DNA of 63,502 nucleotides, from the NCBI GenBank assembly GCA_050013395.1, contig JBEKFI010000010.1, positions 1-63,502 of the forward strand, given 5' to 3'. The notes beneath the pieces were generated by a model that was given only the letters and a program-made list of their open reading frames with translations, made no database searches and had not been told where the DNA came from. Shown here piece after piece: positions 41,612 through 52,556 of the stretch. A program made the translations under genes and the position numbers. The stretch comes from JBEKZD01 sp050013395 (lineage in GTDB: Bacteria; Verrucomicrobiota; Verrucomicrobiia; Palsa-1439). The stretch's first letter is position 1, and each line of letters begins with the position of its first letter.

Positions 41612-42693
41612 ACCTTCTCATGCTGCAGGCGCAGTTGTCCGCAAGCAGCGTTGATGTCGGTGCCTTTCTCGATGCGCAACGTGGCGGCGATGCCGTGCTC
41701 GCGCAGGGTGTGCTGGAACATCTTGCAGCGGTCGCGATCAGGGCGCTTCCACGGCAGACCTTCCACGGGGTTGCAGGGAATCAGATTCACCTTCGCGCGA
41801 AGCCGACGAGCCATCGCGCCGAGCTTGTGCGCCTGTTCGAGCGTGTCGTTGACGCCGTCGATGAGGATGTACTCGAAGGTCATCATGCGGTGCTTCGTGT
41901 TGCAGTAGTAATCGCAAGCGGCGAGCAATTCCTTGAGCGGATACTTCTTGTTCACGGGCATGATGCGTTCGCGGACTTGGTCGGTCGCACCGTGCAGCGA
42001 AACCGCAAGGCGAATCTGCATCGGGTCATCGGCCAGTTGTTTGATGCGCGGCGCGACGCCGGCGGTGGAGACGGTGATCTTGCGCGCGCCGATGCCAAGC
42101 GCCCACGGCGCGTTGAGAATGCGGAGTGCGCGCATGACGGCGTCGTAGTTGGCCAGCGGTTCGCCCATGCCCATAACAACCACGTTCGTGGGGCGTTGAA
42201 GCGTTAAGCGTTGAAGCGCGACGACCTGATCGACGATCTCGGCGGCGGAGAGGTTGCGTTTCACGCCTTCCAAGCCGCTCGCGCAGAACTTGCAGCCATA
42301 AGCGCAACCCACCTGCGTGGACACGCACACCGTGTGGCGATCACTGCTCGTGGTCAGTCCCGGCGTCGCGGGGATGAGCACGGTCTCGATGAGCGAATGA
42401 TCGTGCAGCTCGAACAGGAACTTCTCCGTCGTATCGGTCGAACTTCGCGTCCGCACATTGCGCACGGCGCACAACTCAAAGCTCTCCGCCAGTTTCTGGC
42501 GCAGCGGGGCAGGCAGATTGCTCATCTGGTCGAACAATTCGACTTGCTTTTGGTAAATCCACTGCAAGACTTGGTCGGCGCGATACGCCGGTTCGCGCCA
42601 CCCGGCGAGCCTGGCAGCCAGTTCATCGCGGAAGAGCGATTTGATGTCGGTTTTCGCAGCCACAGATGCACAAAGATTAGCATGGATTGCCAA
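41608..42693 (-). CDS. rlmN: Dual-specificity 23S rRNA/tRNA m2A methyltransferase RlmN
   Basis: Radical SAM enzyme methylating C2 of A2503 in 23S rRNA and A37 in some tRNAs; 361 aa. The N-terminal domain has REPAYRADQVLQWIY, and the radical-SAM core has the Cx3Cx2C cluster in GCAYGCKFCASG. MGMGEPLANYDAVM, the catalytic cysteine region (KITVSTAGVAP, with C-terminal INAACGQLR) and RLAVSLHGATD follow. The first ten residues (AIHANLCASV) are encoded by a 9-bp-type repeat; GTG 42663 is an alternative start. Its TAG stop lies in a GTAG of a repeat element. Confidence 0.95.
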   Translation of the reverse strand: MAIHANLCASVAAKTDIKSLFRDELAARLAGWREPAYRADQVLQWIYQKQVELFDQMSNLPAPLRQKLAESFELCAVRNVRTRSSTDTTEKFLFELHDHSLIETVLIPATPGLTTSSDRHTVCVSTQVGCAYGCKFCASGLEGVKRNLSAAEIVDQVVALQRLTLQRPTNVVVMGMGEPLANYDAVMRALRILNAPWALGIGARKITVSTAGVAPRIKQLADDPMQIRLAVSLHGATDQVRERIMPVNKKYPLKELLAACDYYCNTKHRMMTFEYILIDGVNDTLEQAHKLGAMARRLRAKVNLIPCNPVEGLPWKRPDRDRCKMFQHTLREHGIAATLRIEKGTDINAACGQLRLQHEKV

Positions 42694-43102
42694 CGACTGT
42701 CATGCCGGGCTAATCAAACCATCGTCCCAGTTGTCGCGATGATACCCTCCAGAGGAGGGTACCATGCTGGCCGACAGCGAACCAGAATGCAGAAGGAAGA
42801 GATCTGACCCCGCTACCACGCGGGTTCCCATGCCCGGTCCGGTCCCACGGCCTGATTTTCGTGAGGCCCGATAGGTATTAATCCTTGCACCACAGATCAA
42901 AGCAGTTGCGTGAGCAAAACGGGTTCCCGTGGCGGTTGTGGTGGCGGAACGCACAGGGTGCGGAGTTGGGCGGAAGTTTCGCTGCGGTGTGAACCAAGAA
43001 TTGGAACTTCACATTCAGGAGACTGCGGTCGTAACATCGACCCTCGCGGGCGTCACCGGGGACGTCAGGCTTGGCGCCACCAGTGAGGCCCGCAACTGTG
43101 GA

Positions 43103-43162
43103 CTAACGTTTCTTCTTTCCAGCCTTCTTCTTACCCTTCACGCCTTTTTTCTTCGCTGCCAT
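43103..43162 (-). CDS. Possible 19-residue lysine-rich protein
   Basis: ATG at 43162, TAG at 43103: MAAKKKGVKGKKKAGKKKR. Ten of 19 residues are Lys, one Arg; otherwise only Ala, Gly, Val. A good GGGGGTGA ribosome site lies about 7 bases upstream. It resembles the basic tails of histone-like or ribosomal proteins and would bind nucleic acid. It is isolated in a 1.1-kb intergenic region (42694-43777) in which nothing else is convincingly coding; 43163-43777 holds repeat fragments. Confidence 0.45.
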   Translation of the reverse strand: MAAKKKGVKGKKKAGKKKR

Positions 43163-43539
43163 TGGACGTCACCCCCGTTTCTGCCCTGTGAAGAGCTATT
43201 GCACGCCACCATGAACGTGCTCACGCAATTACACCAGCACAAAGAAGCGAAAATAAAGAATTCTTTTCGAGCGGTTTTGTTAAACGTGATCGCGCTGCGC
43301 TTTGACAGAAGGATCAGGACAGCGAAGCGAACTTCTCAAGTTACAAGATTTGGCCCGACGACCATGCTGGGTTTTCGCCCTGTCGCGTTGCAGCTTGTGA
43401 CCACCTTAACCGACGGGCAAACCGCTCCTACGAACGGCAAAGAGGACAGAGGTTCTTCGCCCGCCCCGAAAGCCCCGACTGTGTCGGGGTGAACCTTCGA
43501 GCTAAACTCAGAATGACAGCGATTGGAGAATTGCTACTC

Positions 43540-43566
43540 TTCGTGTGCTTCGTGCGCTTCGTGGTG
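43540..43566. repeat. Three 9-bp tandem units (half array)
   Basis: TTCGTGTGC, TTCGTGCGC, TTCGTGGTG in tandem. Same unit family as the right half of the inverted array at 52524-52550. A related set (CCCTGTGGC, CTCTGTGTC, TCTGTGGTG) is at 43747-43773, just after the gyrA stop. Confidence 0.6.
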
Positions 43567-43777
43567 AATGACAGCCTGGATCGCAGCAGAGCCTGTCCTG
43601 AGTCCGTCGAAAGTCCTGCCGGCGGGCAGATCCGCCTGCTGGCGGAGAATGCCGCTCCCACGAACGGCAACGACAGAGACCCTTCGACTTCGCTCAGGGT
43701 GACAACCGACACGGAAGCCGTCGCGCGGAATCGCGACCTTCCAAGGCCCTGTGGCCTCTGTGTCTCTGTGGTGAGAA

Positions 43778-46246
<2,469 letters not shown>

Positions 46247-46255
46247 GATTGGGTC

Positions 46256-46648
46256 CTATTGTTTGGCTAAGAAAAGTTTTGTAGTCGTCAGGAAACTCTC
46301 GGCATCCACCAGCAACTCGGTGAGCCGGCCAGCGTCGGGCGGGGCGTCGGATCCGAGGTCTGCGTCGTGATGGAGTTGGGTGGCGCGTTTGAAGCGGTCG
46401 CCGATTTCGTGCGGGACCAGTCCCGTCTTGACGAACTCGCGTTGGAATTTGGCTGCAACGCCGCCGTCGCGCGACGGGCCGAATTCCTTCGTGGCCAGCA
46501 GCGCGCAGGCGCAGTAGAACATCGCGAAATAGATACGATCCATCGCGCCGCGCCGCATGTCTTTCTCGACCAACAGACGCGCCTCGGTCAGGCTTTCGGT
46601 CGCCTGCGCGATCCGCATGTCGATCAAATCGTTGGCCTCGGGTGTCAT
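46256..46648 (-). CDS. HEPN-domain protein (UPF0332-like)
   Basis: 130 residues, all helical. It begins MTPEANDLIDMRIAQATESLTEARLLVEKD, then DRIYFAMFYCACALLATKEFG and FQREFVKTG, matching the UPF0332/HEPN pattern of small nucleotide-binding or RNase-like domains that usually pair with a MNT nucleotidyltransferase. The usual R-x4-6-H ribonuclease motif is not clear here; RATQLHHDADLG occupies its place. No MNT partner is adjacent. It ends ten bases before gyrA and begins downstream of gyrB and a repeat, so it probably rides on the gyrase transcript. Function unknown. Confidence 0.75.
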   Translation of the reverse strand: MTPEANDLIDMRIAQATESLTEARLLVEKDMRRGAMDRIYFAMFYCACALLATKEFGPSRDGGVAAKFQREFVKTGLVPHEIGDRFKRATQLHHDADLGSDAPPDAGRLTELLVDAESFLTTTKLFLAKQ

Positions 46649-46662
46649 ACCGCAAATAGTTG

Positions 46663-46771
46663 TAGGCCGACTCTTTGCCCCGACATCCGATGTCGGGGTG
46701 AATGAGTCGGCGTTCCCTCCCGCGCCGCTTCGTTCACCCCGAAAGCTTTCGGGGCAGGGAAGCGGCCTACA
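46663..46771. repeat. GTAG...CTAC element with two nested hairpins, 109 bp
   Basis: Left arm GGCCGACTC...GAGTCGGC encloses CCCCGACATCCGATGTCGGGG; right arm GCCGCTTC...GAAGCGGC encloses CCCCGAAAGCTTTCGGGG. Right half is nearly identical to that of 41514-41611. Located between the HEPN gene and gyrB. Confidence 0.8.
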
Positions 46772-46786
46772 AAACCTTGAGCCAGC

Positions 46787-49399
46787 CTACACATCCAGAT
46801 TCCGGACGTTCAACGCATTTTCTTCGATAAACTGGCGGCGCGGTTCGACTTCATCGCCCATCAGGATAGTGAACATGGTGTCGGCGTCGGCGGCATCCCG
46901 CACCTCAACCTTGAGCATCTTGCGGCGCTCGGGATCCATCGTGGTCTCCCAGAGTTGCTCGGGGTTCATTTCGCCCAAACCTTTGTAGCGCTGGATAACG
47001 AGGCCGCGTTTGCCAATTCCTTTGATCTGATCAAGAATCTGCGGGATCGAGTGGACCGGCGTGCGCTTCTCAGCGGTTTTGCCTTTCGCCCCGCTACCGC
47101 GGGGCTTCGCGCCCTTGGTCTGCGGCTCAGTGGAAGCTCCGACGTTGTCGGGTTGAACCTCGCTCTCCACGCCTTCCGCAGCCGCGCCTTCGACGAGTTC
47201 AAAGAGCGGGTTTTCCTGAGTGGCGTAGTGATCAATATCAAAGCCTTTGCGCGCCAGGGTCTCGATGACCGACTGGATGCCGGCAGACTCGTAAAGCTCA
47301 ATGACCTTGGTCCGCGAGGATTTGCCATTCGTACTGGCCTCGGCCTTCTCGTCCTCGATTTCGTCGAGGTTCTCCTCGATTTTCTCGGTCAGTTTCGCCA
47401 GTTCCTTGTCGTTACGGGCAAACTCGAACCGGACGGCGCCTTCTTCCTTGATGCGCACGGCGTAGGCGGGCAGATCGCCACGCTTCTCGTCGCGCGCGGC
47501 AAGATAGTCCTCGAACTTGATGCCGCGCCGCTCGATCGTGTCCACGAGTTTTTCCAGTTCCTGAAGCGATTCCAGAACGGACACGAGTTGCTGGCCGGCA
47601 AACTCCCGCTTGTCCTTCAAACGAAACAACCGCACATCCTCCGAACCAAGTTCGATGAGAATCTTGCTCATCTGGTCGTCGTTCTCGATGTATTCCTCAC
47701 GCTTCTTGCGCTTCACTTTATAGAGCGGCGGTTGAGCGATATAGACGTGGCCTTGCTTGACCAGTTCTGGCATGCGCCGATAGAAGAAGGTCAACAGCAG
47801 CGTCCGGATGTGCGAGCCGTCCACGTCGGCATCGGTCATGATGACGATGCGGTGGTAACGGAGGCGTGTGATGTCGAACGCGCCTTCGTCCTCGCCGATG
47901 CCGAAGCCCGTGCCGATGGCGGTGATCATCGTCCGGATTTCGAGATTGTTGAGAATCTGGTCGTTGCGCGCCTTTTCGACGTTGAGAAGCTTGCCGCGGA
48001 TCGGCAGCACGGCCTGGAATTGCCGGTTGCGTCCCTGCTTGGCGGAACCGCCGGCGGAATCGCCCTCGACGATGTACAGCTCGCAAAGTTCCGGGTTACG
48101 CTCGGAGCAATCCGCGAGTTTTCCGGGCAGTCCGCCACCGGTGAGCGCGCCTTTGCGGACGGCTTCGCGGGCCTTGCGCGCGGCCTCGCGGCCGCGAGCG
48201 GCGGTCAGAGCCTTGTCCACAATGCGGCGTGCGATCGGCGGATTCTGCTCCATAAACGTCATTAACCCGTCGTACACGATGGAGGAAACGATGCCCTCGA
48301 CTTCGCCATTGCCGAGCTTCGTCTTGGTCTGCCCTTCGAATTGCGGGTTCGGCACTTTGACGCTGAGGACCGCGGTCAACCCTTCGCGCAGGTCGTCGCC
48401 GCCGAGCGTCGGATCTTTTTCCTTCAGCAGGTTGTTGGCTTTGGCATACTGGTTGATGGCGCGGGTGAGCGCGCTGCGGAAACCGCTGAGGTGCGTGCCG
48501 CCTTCGGTCGTGCTGATATTGTTCGCGTAGCTGTAAACAGATTCGTTGTAGCCTTCGTTGTACTGGATCGCGACCTCTGCGGTGATGCCGTCCTTCTCCT
48601 TCTGGACGTAAATGACCTTGGGGTGCAGCGGCTCTTTGGCGCGGTTGATGTGCTTGACGAACTCCTCGATGCCGCCGTTGAATCGGAAGAGTTCCTGCTT
48701 GTTCGTGCGCTCGTCTTTGAGCGTGATTTCAATGCCGCGATTCAGGAAGGCCAGTTCGCGCAGGCGGTTGGCGAGGATCTCGTACTTGTACTCGATGACA
48801 GGGAAAATCTCGTTGTCGGCCTTGAAGGTGATCTTCGTGCCCGTGCCCTTGGCCTTGCCGATGACTTCGAGCTTGGATGCGGTCTTGCCGCGCTTGAACC
48901 GCATGTGATGGACCTTGCCGTCGCGCTTCACTTCGACTTCGAGCCATTCACTGAGCGCGTTGACGCACGTGACACCGACGCCGTGCAGACCGCCCGAAAC
49001 CCGGTAGCTCTTCTTGTCGAACTTGCCGCCCGCGTGGAGCATCGTGAGCACGACTTCGACAGCCGGTTTCTTCTCCGTCTTGTGCATGTCCACGGGAATA
49101 CCGCGTCCATCGTCGATGACGGTGATGGAATTATCCACGTGAATGAAAACGTCGATGTGCTTGCAGAAACCGGCGAGCGCTTCGTCGATGGAGTTGTCCA
49201 CGACTTCGTAAACCAGATGATGCAGACCGCGTTCGCCCGTGTCGCCGATGTACATCGCGGGCCGTTTGCGGACAGCCTCGACGCCTTCCAGCTTCTGAAT
49301 TTTGTCGGCTGTGTAATCGCTCGCCCCGAGCGAAACTGCTGTTGCAGTCCTGCTCGGCTTCACGAGAGTTTTAGGCTTATCTAAAGTCTTACTCGGCAT
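46787..49399 (-). CDS. gyrB: DNA gyrase subunit B
   Basis: 870 residues. GHKL ATPase domain (EGVEAVRKRPAMYIGDTGERGLHHLVYEVVDNSIDEAL; YRVSGGLHGVGVTCVNALSEWLEV), transducer domain, and TOPRIM metal site (ELYIVEGDSAGGSAKQGR; DADVDGSHI). An insertion of about 140 residues rich in Glu/Lys and Gly/Pro (EENLDEIEDEKAEASTNG ... GAKPRGSGAKGKTAEKRT) separates the TOPRIM part from the C-terminal tail QRYKGLGEMNPEQLWETTMDP. ATG 49399 is preferred because GGGGGATGGG stands upstream and MPSKTLDKPK is a natural start. Upstream, divergent from rrf2. Confidence 0.96.
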   Translation of the reverse strand: MPSKTLDKPKTLVKPSRTATAVSLGASDYTADKIQKLEGVEAVRKRPAMYIGDTGERGLHHLVYEVVDNSIDEALAGFCKHIDVFIHVDNSITVIDDGRGIPVDMHKTEKKPAVEVVLTMLHAGGKFDKKSYRVSGGLHGVGVTCVNALSEWLEVEVKRDGKVHHMRFKRGKTASKLEVIGKAKGTGTKITFKADNEIFPVIEYKYEILANRLRELAFLNRGIEITLKDERTNKQELFRFNGGIEEFVKHINRAKEPLHPKVIYVQKEKDGITAEVAIQYNEGYNESVYSYANNISTTEGGTHLSGFRSALTRAINQYAKANNLLKEKDPTLGGDDLREGLTAVLSVKVPNPQFEGQTKTKLGNGEVEGIVSSIVYDGLMTFMEQNPPIARRIVDKALTAARGREAARKAREAVRKGALTGGGLPGKLADCSERNPELCELYIVEGDSAGGSAKQGRNRQFQAVLPIRGKLLNVEKARNDQILNNLEIRTMITAIGTGFGIGEDEGAFDITRLRYHRIVIMTDADVDGSHIRTLLLTFFYRRMPELVKQGHVYIAQPPLYKVKRKKREEYIENDDQMSKILIELGSEDVRLFRLKDKREFAGQQLVSVLESLQELEKLVDTIERRGIKFEDYLAARDEKRGDLPAYAVRIKEEGAVRFEFARNDKELAKLTEKIEENLDEIEDEKAEASTNGKSSRTKVIELYESAGIQSVIETLARKGFDIDHYATQENPLFELVEGAAAEGVESEVQPDNVGASTEPQTKGAKPRGSGAKGKTAEKRTPVHSIPQILDQIKGIGKRGLVIQRYKGLGEMNPEQLWETTMDPERRKMLKVEVRDAADADTMFTILMGDEVEPRRQFIEENALNVRNLDV

Positions 49400-49584
49400 T
49401 ATTTCCCATCCCCCATTGATAATGGAACAATAGCTCAAAATAATGTGCCATTGCAACGATTTTCTGCCTGATTTTCTGTGAAAGAAATTCTGCCTAACAC
49501 ACGTCGCTGCCGAGATTTCCATGCATCTTGCCAAGTCGTAAGAATTACGACACAGGCTGTGTCTGGATTTTGTCTCGACGACTC

Positions 49585-49622
49585 TTGACAATTACTGTCG
49601 TCCTGCTAAACTTGTGCAAGTT
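49585..49622 (+). promoter_or_regulatory. Promoter with overlapping palindromic operator of rrf2
   Basis: TTGACA (49585-49590), spacer 16, TAAACT (49607-49612). The -10 overlaps AACTTG-TG-CAAGTT (49609-49622), a 6-bp-arm palindrome suitable for autorepression by the Rrf2 dimer, 22 bases before its ATG. Confidence 0.55.
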
Positions 49623-49643
49623 AAGCGATGTACTAATGATTAT

Positions 49644-50063
49644 ATGAAGGTGTCTGTAAAGGCCGATTATGCATGCCGAGCCGTGGAGGCATTGTCGCTT
49701 CATCATCCAAACAATCGACCGCTGCGGATCGAGCAGATTGCTCAGCGTGAAGCTATTCCTTCGAACTACCTGGTGCAGATTCTGATCGAGTTGAAGAGTA
49801 AGGGGTTGATCAAGAGCCACCGTGGCAAGGCAGGAGGGTATGTATTAGCGAAACCTCCCAAGGAAATCACGGTCGGCGATGTGGTTCGGGCTGTTCATGG
49901 AGAACTGGTGGAGCTTTCGGCCCTGGCGGATTCGGCCTGCCCACAGGAAATCCAAAAGGTCTGGAGGCGAATCAAGTTTGCCGCTGAAGAAGTGGCGAAC
50001 AACGCGACGTTTGAAGCGATTTGCGCGGAAGCCACCAGTCGAACGCAAATGTATTACATCTAG
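49644..50063 (+). CDS. Rrf2-family transcriptional regulator
   Basis: 139 residues. Begins MKVSVKADYACRAVEALSLHHPNNRPLRIEQIAQREAIPSNYLVQILIELKSKGLI, the Rrf2 winged helix, then SHRGKAGGYVLAKPPKEITVGDVVRAVHGELVEL. Only one Cys (SACPQ) is in the cluster loop, so it does not carry the three-Cys iron-sulfur site of IscR and is closer to the CymR type that senses cysteine metabolism. It lies just before the S-box riboswitch and sulfate-assimilation genes, supporting a sulfur role. Start 49644 is used because the Rrf2 N-terminus begins exactly there. Confidence 0.92.
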   Translation: MKVSVKADYACRAVEALSLHHPNNRPLRIEQIAQREAIPSNYLVQILIELKSKGLIKSHRGKAGGYVLAKPPKEITVGDVVRAVHGELVELSALADSACPQEIQKVWRRIKFAAEEVANNATFEAICAEATSRTQMYYI

Positions 50064-50137
50064 GATTTCAGTTATTGACAGGTTTTTGTTCTTTGATATA
50101 GTTCCCCCGCGTCGTTCCGCGTAAAGCCGAACGACAC

Positions 50138-50272
50138 CTCTTATCAAGAGCGGTCGAGGGACTGGCCCTGTGAAGCCGCGGCAACCGTCCCCCGAAGGAA
50201 TTCGGGGGAGACAAGGTGCCAATTCCAACTCCGAATCCCGATGAACTGTCGGGTAGCGGGGGAAGATGAGGG
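50138..50272 (+). promoter_or_regulatory. SAM-I (S-box) riboswitch
   Basis: Contains the conserved core in order: CTTATCAAGAG, GGTCGAGGGACTGGCCC, TGAAGCCGCGGCAACC, a variable stem (CCCCGAAGGAATTCGGGG), GGTGCCAATTCC. P1 pairs CTCTTATC (50138-50145) with GATGAGGG (50265-50272) over eight bases. SAM binding should favour the downstream terminator and switch off the sulfur operon. The ATG at 50266 is part of P1, not a start codon. Confidence 0.93.
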
Positions 50273-50302
50273 AGAGACAAGTGTCATTTGGTTGCCTCTT
50301 CA

Positions 50303-50347
50303 CTGCTTGCCCCGTCAAATCGGGGAGGCTGACGAGGCAGTTTTTTT
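50303..50347 (+). terminator. Riboswitch expression-platform terminator
   Basis: GC-rich hairpin between CTGCTTGCCCCG (50303-50314) and the complementary CGGGG...GAGGCAG, followed by seven T (50341-50347), 42 bases before the threonine-synthase-like ATG. Confidence 0.8.
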
Positions 50348-50388
50348 GCCCTTCAGCGGACGAGTCTTTGTGGAGAAGAAAGGTGTGC

Positions 50389-51303
50389 ATGAAAGCGAAA
50401 CACGGTTTCTTCACTAGTCTGAAATGCCGCGAATGCGGGCGCCGCTACCGGAAGGAAGCGCTCCACGTCTGCGAATTCTGCTTCGGTCCGCTCGAGGTTG
50501 ATTACGACTACGACGCGATCAGGTCGGTACTGACGCGCGATCGCATCCTATCCCGTTCTCAAACGATGTGGCGTTACCGCGAGTTGTTGCCGATCGATGG
50601 CGAGGCAACGGTAGGGTTTCAGGTCGGATTTACCCCTCTCGTCAAAGCGGACTGCTTGGCCAAACGATTTGGGCTGCGCGAGGTGTGGGTGAAAAACGAC
50701 ACCGTCAATTACCCCACCTTGTCGTTCAAGGATCGCGTGGTCAGCGTGGGGTTGTCGCGGGCGCGGGAGATGGGATTCGAGATCGTCGCCTGCGCTTCGA
50801 CGGGCAACTTGGCCAACTCTGTTGCGGCGAACGCGGCCAGCGTTGGGCTGAAGAACCATGTGTTCTTCCCTGCCGACCTAGAGACGGGTAAAGTGGTCGG
50901 CTCGCTGGTGTGTGGCTCGAACGTCATTGGGATTCACGGCATGTATGACGAGGTCAACCGCCTTTGCAGCGAAATCGCAGGCAAGTACGGTTGGGCGTTC
51001 GTGAACGTGAATATCCGGCCTTACTATGCGGAAGGCTCAAAGGCGATGGGGTTTGAGATCGCTGAGCAACTCGGGTGGACGTTGCCCGATCACGTCGCCG
51101 TGCCGATGGCTGGCGGCTCGCTGATTACCAAGATTCACAAGTCGTTCAAAGAGTTCGTCAAGCTCGGGTTGGTGGACAAACACGACGTGCACATTCACGG
51201 CGCACAAGCAGAAGGCTGTGCTCCCATCGTCAACGCCATGAAGGACGGGCGACGAAATCTCGATTATCCCCGCCATCGCGGGCGGGTGTCGTTAACCTTT
51301 TGA
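50389..51303 (+). CDS. Threonine-synthase-like PLP enzyme, C-terminally truncated
   Basis: 304 residues. The N-terminus has a four-cysteine mini ribbon (KCRECGRRY...HVCEFC), then the fold-type II PLP domain with the Lys in PTLSFKDRVVSVGLS, the glycine/Asn loop ASTGNLANSVAANAAS, and HIHGAQAEGCAPIVNAMKDGR. After GR the sequence becomes NLDYPRHRGRVSLTF and stops; family members go on for about 110 more residues, including the ETAGG-type region. The change point contains a CCGCCATCGCGGGCGGG palindrome. S-box control suggests a role in methionine/homocysteine supply rather than threonine. Start ATG 50389 has AAAGG upstream. The truncated protein may not be active. Confidence 0.8.
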   Translation: MKAKHGFFTSLKCRECGRRYRKEALHVCEFCFGPLEVDYDYDAIRSVLTRDRILSRSQTMWRYRELLPIDGEATVGFQVGFTPLVKADCLAKRFGLREVWVKNDTVNYPTLSFKDRVVSVGLSRAREMGFEIVACASTGNLANSVAANAASVGLKNHVFFPADLETGKVVGSLVCGSNVIGIHGMYDEVNRLCSEIAGKYGWAFVNVNIRPYYAEGSKAMGFEIAEQLGWTLPDHVAVPMAGGSLITKIHKSFKEFVKLGLVDKHDVHIHGAQAEGCAPIVNAMKDGRRNLDYPRHRGRVSLTF

Positions 51304-51312
51304 AAGGACAAC

Positions 51313-51570
51313 ATGGCGAAAGCAGCGAAGGAAACAAAACGGTTGTGGCTGACATATCCAAAAAAAGTGATTCAACGACCTGTGATTTACGAGCTCGGGC
51401 ACAAATTCAAAGTGGTAACCAACATCCGACAGGCGAGCGTAACCAAAGACGTTGGCATTGTCTCGTTGGAACTTGAAGGTGAGCGCTCGGAAATCAAGAA
51501 AGCTATCAAATGGCTTGAGGGCGTCGGTGTCAAAGTCGAGCCCGTCGGGATCAACGTAATCGAAAGTTGA
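51313..51570 (+). CDS. NIL-domain small protein
   Basis: 85 residues with a ferredoxin-like NIL domain: RLWLTYPKKVIQRPVIYELGHKFKVVTNIRQASVTKDVGIVSLELEGE, then EIKKAIKWLEGVGVKVEPV. NIL domains sit at the ends of MetN (methionine ABC ATPases) and in homocysteine-synthesis proteins, so sulfur amino-acid binding fits this operon. It starts 10 bases after the truncated PLP gene. No Fe-S cysteines. Confidence 0.88.
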   Translation: MAKAAKETKRLWLTYPKKVIQRPVIYELGHKFKVVTNIRQASVTKDVGIVSLELEGERSEIKKAIKWLEGVGVKVEPVGINVIES

Positions 51571-51682
51571 CACGCTGCGCGTGTCACCCTGACCCCGCTG
51601 AAGCGTGGAAAGGGTTTAGCCCCAAACAAGCGAGATTCTTCGCTTCGCTCAGAATGACAGACTCGGGAAAGAGAATAATCTT

Positions 51683-52483
51683 ATGGATCACCTGGACAAA
51701 CTGGAGAACCAAAGCATCTTCATCATCCGCGAGGCGTTCAATAAGATCGAGCGGCTGGCGATGCTCTGGAGCGTCGGCAAAGACTCAATGACGCTGGTGT
51801 GGCTGGCGCGCAAGGCGTTCTTTGGCCGCGTGCCAATCCCTTGTGTCTTCATGGAGACGAGTTTCGACATGCCCGAACTGATCGAACTCCGCGGCCGCCT
51901 CACCCGCGAGTGGAATCTCAATCTCGTCATCGCCCGCAACGACGAAGCACTCGCCCAAGGCATGAACCACACCCGCGGCCGCGTCGTCTGCTGCTCGGCG
52001 CTGTTGAAGGAGAACCTTAAGAAGATCGTCGAGCGCGAAAAATATGGCGGCCTCATCGTCGGCGTTCGCCGCGACGAAGATCCGACGCGCGCGAAAGAGC
52101 GTTACTTCTCGCCGCGCGACAAGCACATGGAATGGAACGTCGAAGACCAGCCGCCCGAGTTGTGGGATCAATTCAACACCGACCTCGCCGTCGGCACGCA
52201 TCTGCGCGTCCATCCGCTCTTGCACTGGACCGAGATGAACGTCTGGGAATACGCCGAGCGCGAGAAGATCCCGATGGTGCATCTGTATTTCGCCAAGAAC
52301 GGCAAACGCTGCCGCAGTCTTGGTTGCACGCCGTGCACCTTTGCCATCGACTCAAACGCCGACACGTTTGAAAAAGTCAGAGAGGAACTGCGCACCACCA
52401 AGAAAAGCGAGCGCAGCGTCCGCGCCCAGGACCAAGAGAGCGAAGACGCGTTCGAGAAGTTGAGGCGCGATGGATACATGTGA
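51683..52483 (+). CDS. cysD: Sulfate adenylyltransferase small subunit CysD
   Basis: 266 residues; the PP-loop ATP pyrophosphatase that makes adenosine phosphosulfate with CysN. Motifs: SVGKDSMTLVWLARKAF (PP-loop), PCVFMETSFDMPELIELR, VVCCSALLKENLK, GVRRDEDPTRAKERYFSPRD, and C-terminal GCTPCTF. Start ATG 51683 fits. The 110 bases before it (51571-51682) hold common intergenic repeat fragments (TTCGCTTCGCTCAGAATGACAG). Followed, after an inverted 9-bp array, by cysNC. Confidence 0.95.
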   Translation: MDHLDKLENQSIFIIREAFNKIERLAMLWSVGKDSMTLVWLARKAFFGRVPIPCVFMETSFDMPELIELRGRLTREWNLNLVIARNDEALAQGMNHTRGRVVCCSALLKENLKKIVEREKYGGLIVGVRRDEDPTRAKERYFSPRDKHMEWNVEDQPPELWDQFNTDLAVGTHLRVHPLLHWTEMNVWEYAEREKIPMVHLYFAKNGKRCRSLGCTPCTFAIDSNADTFEKVREELRTTKKSERSVRAQDQESEDAFEKLRRDGYM

Positions 52484-52496
52484 GTGAGAGTTAAAT

Positions 52497-52550
52497 CACC
52501 AAGAGCACGAAGCCCACGAAGTCTTCGTGTTCTTCGTGAGCTTTGTGGTG
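52497..52550. repeat. Perfectly symmetric inverted array of 9-bp repeats
   Basis: Left: CACCAAGAG, CACGAAGCC, CACGAAGTC. Right: TTCGTGTTC, TTCGTGAGC, TTTGTGGTG. Six nonamers, three each side of the centre 52523/52524, able to fold into a 27-bp imperfect hairpin. It fills the cysD-cysN junction; the cysN start follows 6 bases later. Confidence 0.85.
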
Positions 52551-52556
52551 AATTTC

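Noticed and set aside
42840..43100. Candidate structured RNA (tmRNA, RNase P, SRP)
   Set aside because: None of the conserved cores of these RNAs could be found on either strand.
46955..49384. 436- and 347-codon plus-strand frames
   Set aside because: Antisense to gyrB and without family features.
50266..50388. Upstream start for the threonine-synthase-like gene
   Set aside because: Would translate P1 of the SAM riboswitch and its terminator.
52497..52550. Possible CRISPR-like array
   Set aside because: Units are 9 bp, contiguous, inverted about a centre, and there are no spacers or cas genes; the same applies to the other arrays.
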